From assembly GCF_022581195.2 (NCBI RefSeq), contig NC_061482.1, positions 8,060,001-8,124,000 on the forward strand: a stretch of 64,000 nt of DNA. Reading direction: 5' to 3'. The stretch is from Helicoverpa zea (Eukaryota; Arthropoda; Insecta; Lepidoptera; Noctuidae). The notes beneath the pieces are model-generated. The model made no database searches, had not been told where the DNA came from, and saw only the letters and a program-made list of their open reading frames with translations. The position numbers were made by a program, and so were the translations under genes. Every line of letters starts with the position of its first letter. Positions within the stretch are counted from its first letter, which is position 1. Positions 61,541 to 64,000 of this stretch are shown here, in pieces.

Positions 61541-62576
61541 TTAGGTTCTTGCGCTACTGATAACGAGGGCTAGTTGGCTAGTTCCCTTGCCAAATCATTT
61601 CAACTGCTATTAAACTACGTATATTATTCATGTGATCGAGATCTTGTAAATCGTACTACGTCGGGAATATACAAATTTTACGTTTAACACAGTCGCGGGG
61701 TCAACACAGGACTTTTAGAAGAATGGTAATGTACCTACATTTTATTTCGGTTTTCTTAATAATATTCTTTGCAGCATTGGGGCAATGCTTTTTTAAACAA
61801 TTAACGGTAAATTTGATTCTGTAAGCATCACAAAATTAAGTGTAATGAAAGCAGTATTTATTCGTGACGCGTGCCAGACCACACACACAGACGGACACAA
61901 TCCCACAACAGAGTTATTTATATCTTAGAGACAATATCTAAATCACTTTCGAGTTGGAAGTACGGCGGTTATCAGCGCACGTTCGACGAACAGGTCGATG
62001 CGCGCACGCAGGGCCCAGGTGCCTCGGCTCAGCTTTCACCGGCAATACGCGGTTTTTCTTCATATCACATATTAATAGGTTCACTTTGAATATGTTATCG
62101 GGTACCTAGTGCAATTTTCTCGCTGGTATGTGTAGCAATATCATTTTGTTACATACTTATATAAAACTTAACTTAGATTAGTAAATAGTATTTAAGTATA
62201 TACATTAATCTTGTTTCTTAATGTCCACACTTGTTTGTCAAAAAAGATTCTATGAAATTGTTCTAGTTTTATAAATTTGGAATTACTTGATTAGCTGAGA
62301 ATGTCGTTTTTATGTTGCCTAGGCTCACGGTACAACATGCTAGTAAGTAGGTTTCGGACGTCAACGTGCTAATGGACGCCGTGAGTTAGATAAGGCTTGA
62401 AACTCAATTTTAACTTAATCAAAGTGTTATGTACCTGACCTTCACTTAATGATATACTATAAGTCACGGATAGATCGCTAACTATGAAGTTGAAAGCAAA
62501 TGGGACTTAAAGGTCGCAATCAAAGAAATCTATCTACTAAAACTTATTTTCTAAATTTACACAAGAAAATAATCGA
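61541..62576. other. upstream sequence, no gene recognised
   Basis: Mostly AT-rich, with a moderately GC-rich patch at about 61868-62045 that may be further dar1 promoter or leader sequence. Confidence 0.4.
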
Positions 62577-62848
62577 TCGACCTCGATGGCGCAATCGTCA
62601 CCATGCCGGACTGCCGAACCTGAGGTCCCGGGTTCGATTCCTGGTTCGGTCGACATTTGTGTGATGAGCATGCTTGTGGTGGTCTGGGTGTTACAATATG
62701 TATTTATAAATATGTATATGTGTAGCTATATGTAGTTTATCAGTTGTGTTAGCACCCATAACACAAGTTAATTAATAACTTACCATGGAGCTAACCGACC
62801 GTGTGTGAAAAAGGTGTCCCGACATTATTTATTTATTTATTATTTAAT
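62577..62848 (+). mobile_element. tRNA-derived SINE with ATTT tail
   Basis: The head (62577-62655) folds partly like a tRNA: 5' TCGACC pairs with 3' GGTCGA, with an A-box-like 'tggcgcaatcg' and a B box 'gggttcgattcctgg'. The anticodon arm does not pair properly, so it is not a working tRNA gene. The body contains 'gttagcacccataacacaag', 'accatggagctaaccgacc' and 'aaaaaggtgtcccgac', then an (ATTT)n tail to 62848. It appears full length. Confidence 0.7.
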
Positions 62849-64000
62849 CAACAAAGTAAGGAAATGACTTGTTTTTGCAACGAGGAAAATGTTTAATAAT
62901 GTAGACAAAACGTCTGCTTACTGATACTAATCAACATTTTTCGATCAAATAAATATGAATAAGTAAATACACTTTTGATTAAACTGAAATACTCAATTGA
63001 TTATATCTAAATTCATTGTTATAATTCAATATTTTTGTACTGTTTTATGCATGTTGATAAATGTAAGTATTTGTACCTACTTAAAAAAATAATTGTATGC
63101 ATGTTGTGTCCTCCTGTTATTAAAGGAATACGACATGCTAGATTAAGCTATGTCTTAGTTTTAAGATTGCGCTGTGTATATATATTCTTTGTTGGAGGTC
63201 CAATATAAATAATATCAATATGTTTCACATCGCACAAAGAAACGGATAGTGATTTAAATACTGAGCTCTGAAAATGGAAAATTTGTATTTTTTTAATGTA
63301 TATTTTGATTGTGTAAAAAAACATTTAGTAGATGATTGAGATTCCCAGTATTGTAGTGAGGAATTTTCTACACTACCTATTGAAAATATGAAATGGAACT
63401 TACAGGGCTTGCCATGACGATTGAGGCTTCGACAGCTTCACCGGTATACGTAAAGTGGAGCAGCCAATAGGAGTGGCTGGAGTGATGTGGCGAGCCGAAA
63501 CAATGTGTCATACTGCATGCCGCTGTCTCTCAAGAGATCGCTATTGGAAACGCTCAATCCATCACAGCACTGTGGATTGGTAAGGCACTTTCAGTAAGTT
63601 AAAGCAAGTATCCTGAAAACAATCAAGGAAAAAATAATAATTCTATGCGAGTAGGTATAATTGGTACCAACGTATTAGGAGAATTTGGCTAGTAAACGTA
63701 TGTAATGTGGTATTAATATAAGTAACTTATAATAACTAATGACGAATTATACGCATTAAAAGTATGTCACAGTTTTGTGTTATTATTTTTTGCTTGTAAC
63801 AATAGTCATTAATGTAATTGTAATGCACGAATATTCGTATTTAATCTAGAAATTACCAATTAAATACTTTCCCTCAATACCAGACGAAAAACATCATTTC
63901 TTAATAGTACTTGCGTGGAAGCTACCTACAAAATGTCGTCAGCACAGCTACCTATCTGCTTTTCTTTACAGAAACTCAGCACATTGCAAACTTTTAGTTA
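62849..64000. other. upstream sequence, no gene recognised
   Basis: AT-rich, with a moderately GC-rich patch at about 63405-63570 containing two CCAAT-type motifs. No ORF of note and no recognised repeat. Confidence 0.4.

Noticed and set aside
62577..62655. tRNA gene on the plus strand
   Set aside because: A- and B-box-like motifs and acceptor-stem pairing are present, but the anticodon arm does not fold, and a SINE body and ATTT tail follow. It is a SINE head.

Overview
This is a eukaryotic window, almost certainly from a moth or butterfly (Lepidoptera). It is AT-rich, gene-poor and full of short repeats of lepidopteran type: tRNA-derived SINEs ending in 'gaagccgaccccaac…', Helitron-like elements ending in 'gcggaagctagt', a mariner relic, an R1-type LINE fragment, a MITE and a Transib relic. 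Its main gene is a Krüppel-like factor. There are no bacterial features, no CRISPR array, no rRNA and no convincing tRNA gene.

Main gene. The minus strand carries the insect KLF5 orthologue dar1. Five coding exons lie at 7148-7588, 6774-6878, 6444-6606, 5710-5769 and 4583-4773. All introns are GT-AG and all phases agree. A probable first coding exon (17 codons, good ATG context, phase-0 donor) lies 53.7 kb upstream at 61307-61357 in a CpG-rich island. The joined product is 336 aa with three C2H2 fingers at the C-terminus, the KLF5-type PPSSExGSP motif and two PsiKxE sites. Most of the window is therefore the giant first coding intron of dar1.

Most interesting observation. The dar1 stop codon is TGA followed by C, a leaky context. 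The frame stays open for 16 codons up to a splice donor at 4534. It continues in the same phase into a GC3-rich, coding-like exon at 3796-3873, which ends in a second stop 120 nt before an AATAAA signal. This looks like a programmed stop-codon readthrough extension of 41 residues that crosses an intron.

Nested inside the dar1 intron. On the opposite strand, 41379-43214 is an intact, intronless 611-aa SLC6-fold protein. It keeps the family architecture but has lost the TM1 sodium/substrate signature. On the minus strand, 46668-47114 is an unrecognised intact 148-aa ORF. A possible orphan exon lies at 45299-45516. CpG-rich patches, strong hairpins, a G-quadruplex-type tract and a GCATG-rich 19-bp tandem repeat are possible regulatory or RNA elements.

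Layout: 1-957 nothing recognised; 958-2903 mariner relic with a nested SINE; 3671-7588 3' end and main exons of dar1; 7589-61306 giant intron holding the nested genes, the Transib relic (28579-29788), Helitron-like copies (31.7, 33.7, 35.5, 38.3 and 59.3 kb), the LINE and MITE (51.5-52.5 kb) and hairpins; 61307-61540 first coding exon and CpG island; 61541-64000 upstream sequence with a SINE at 62577-62848.
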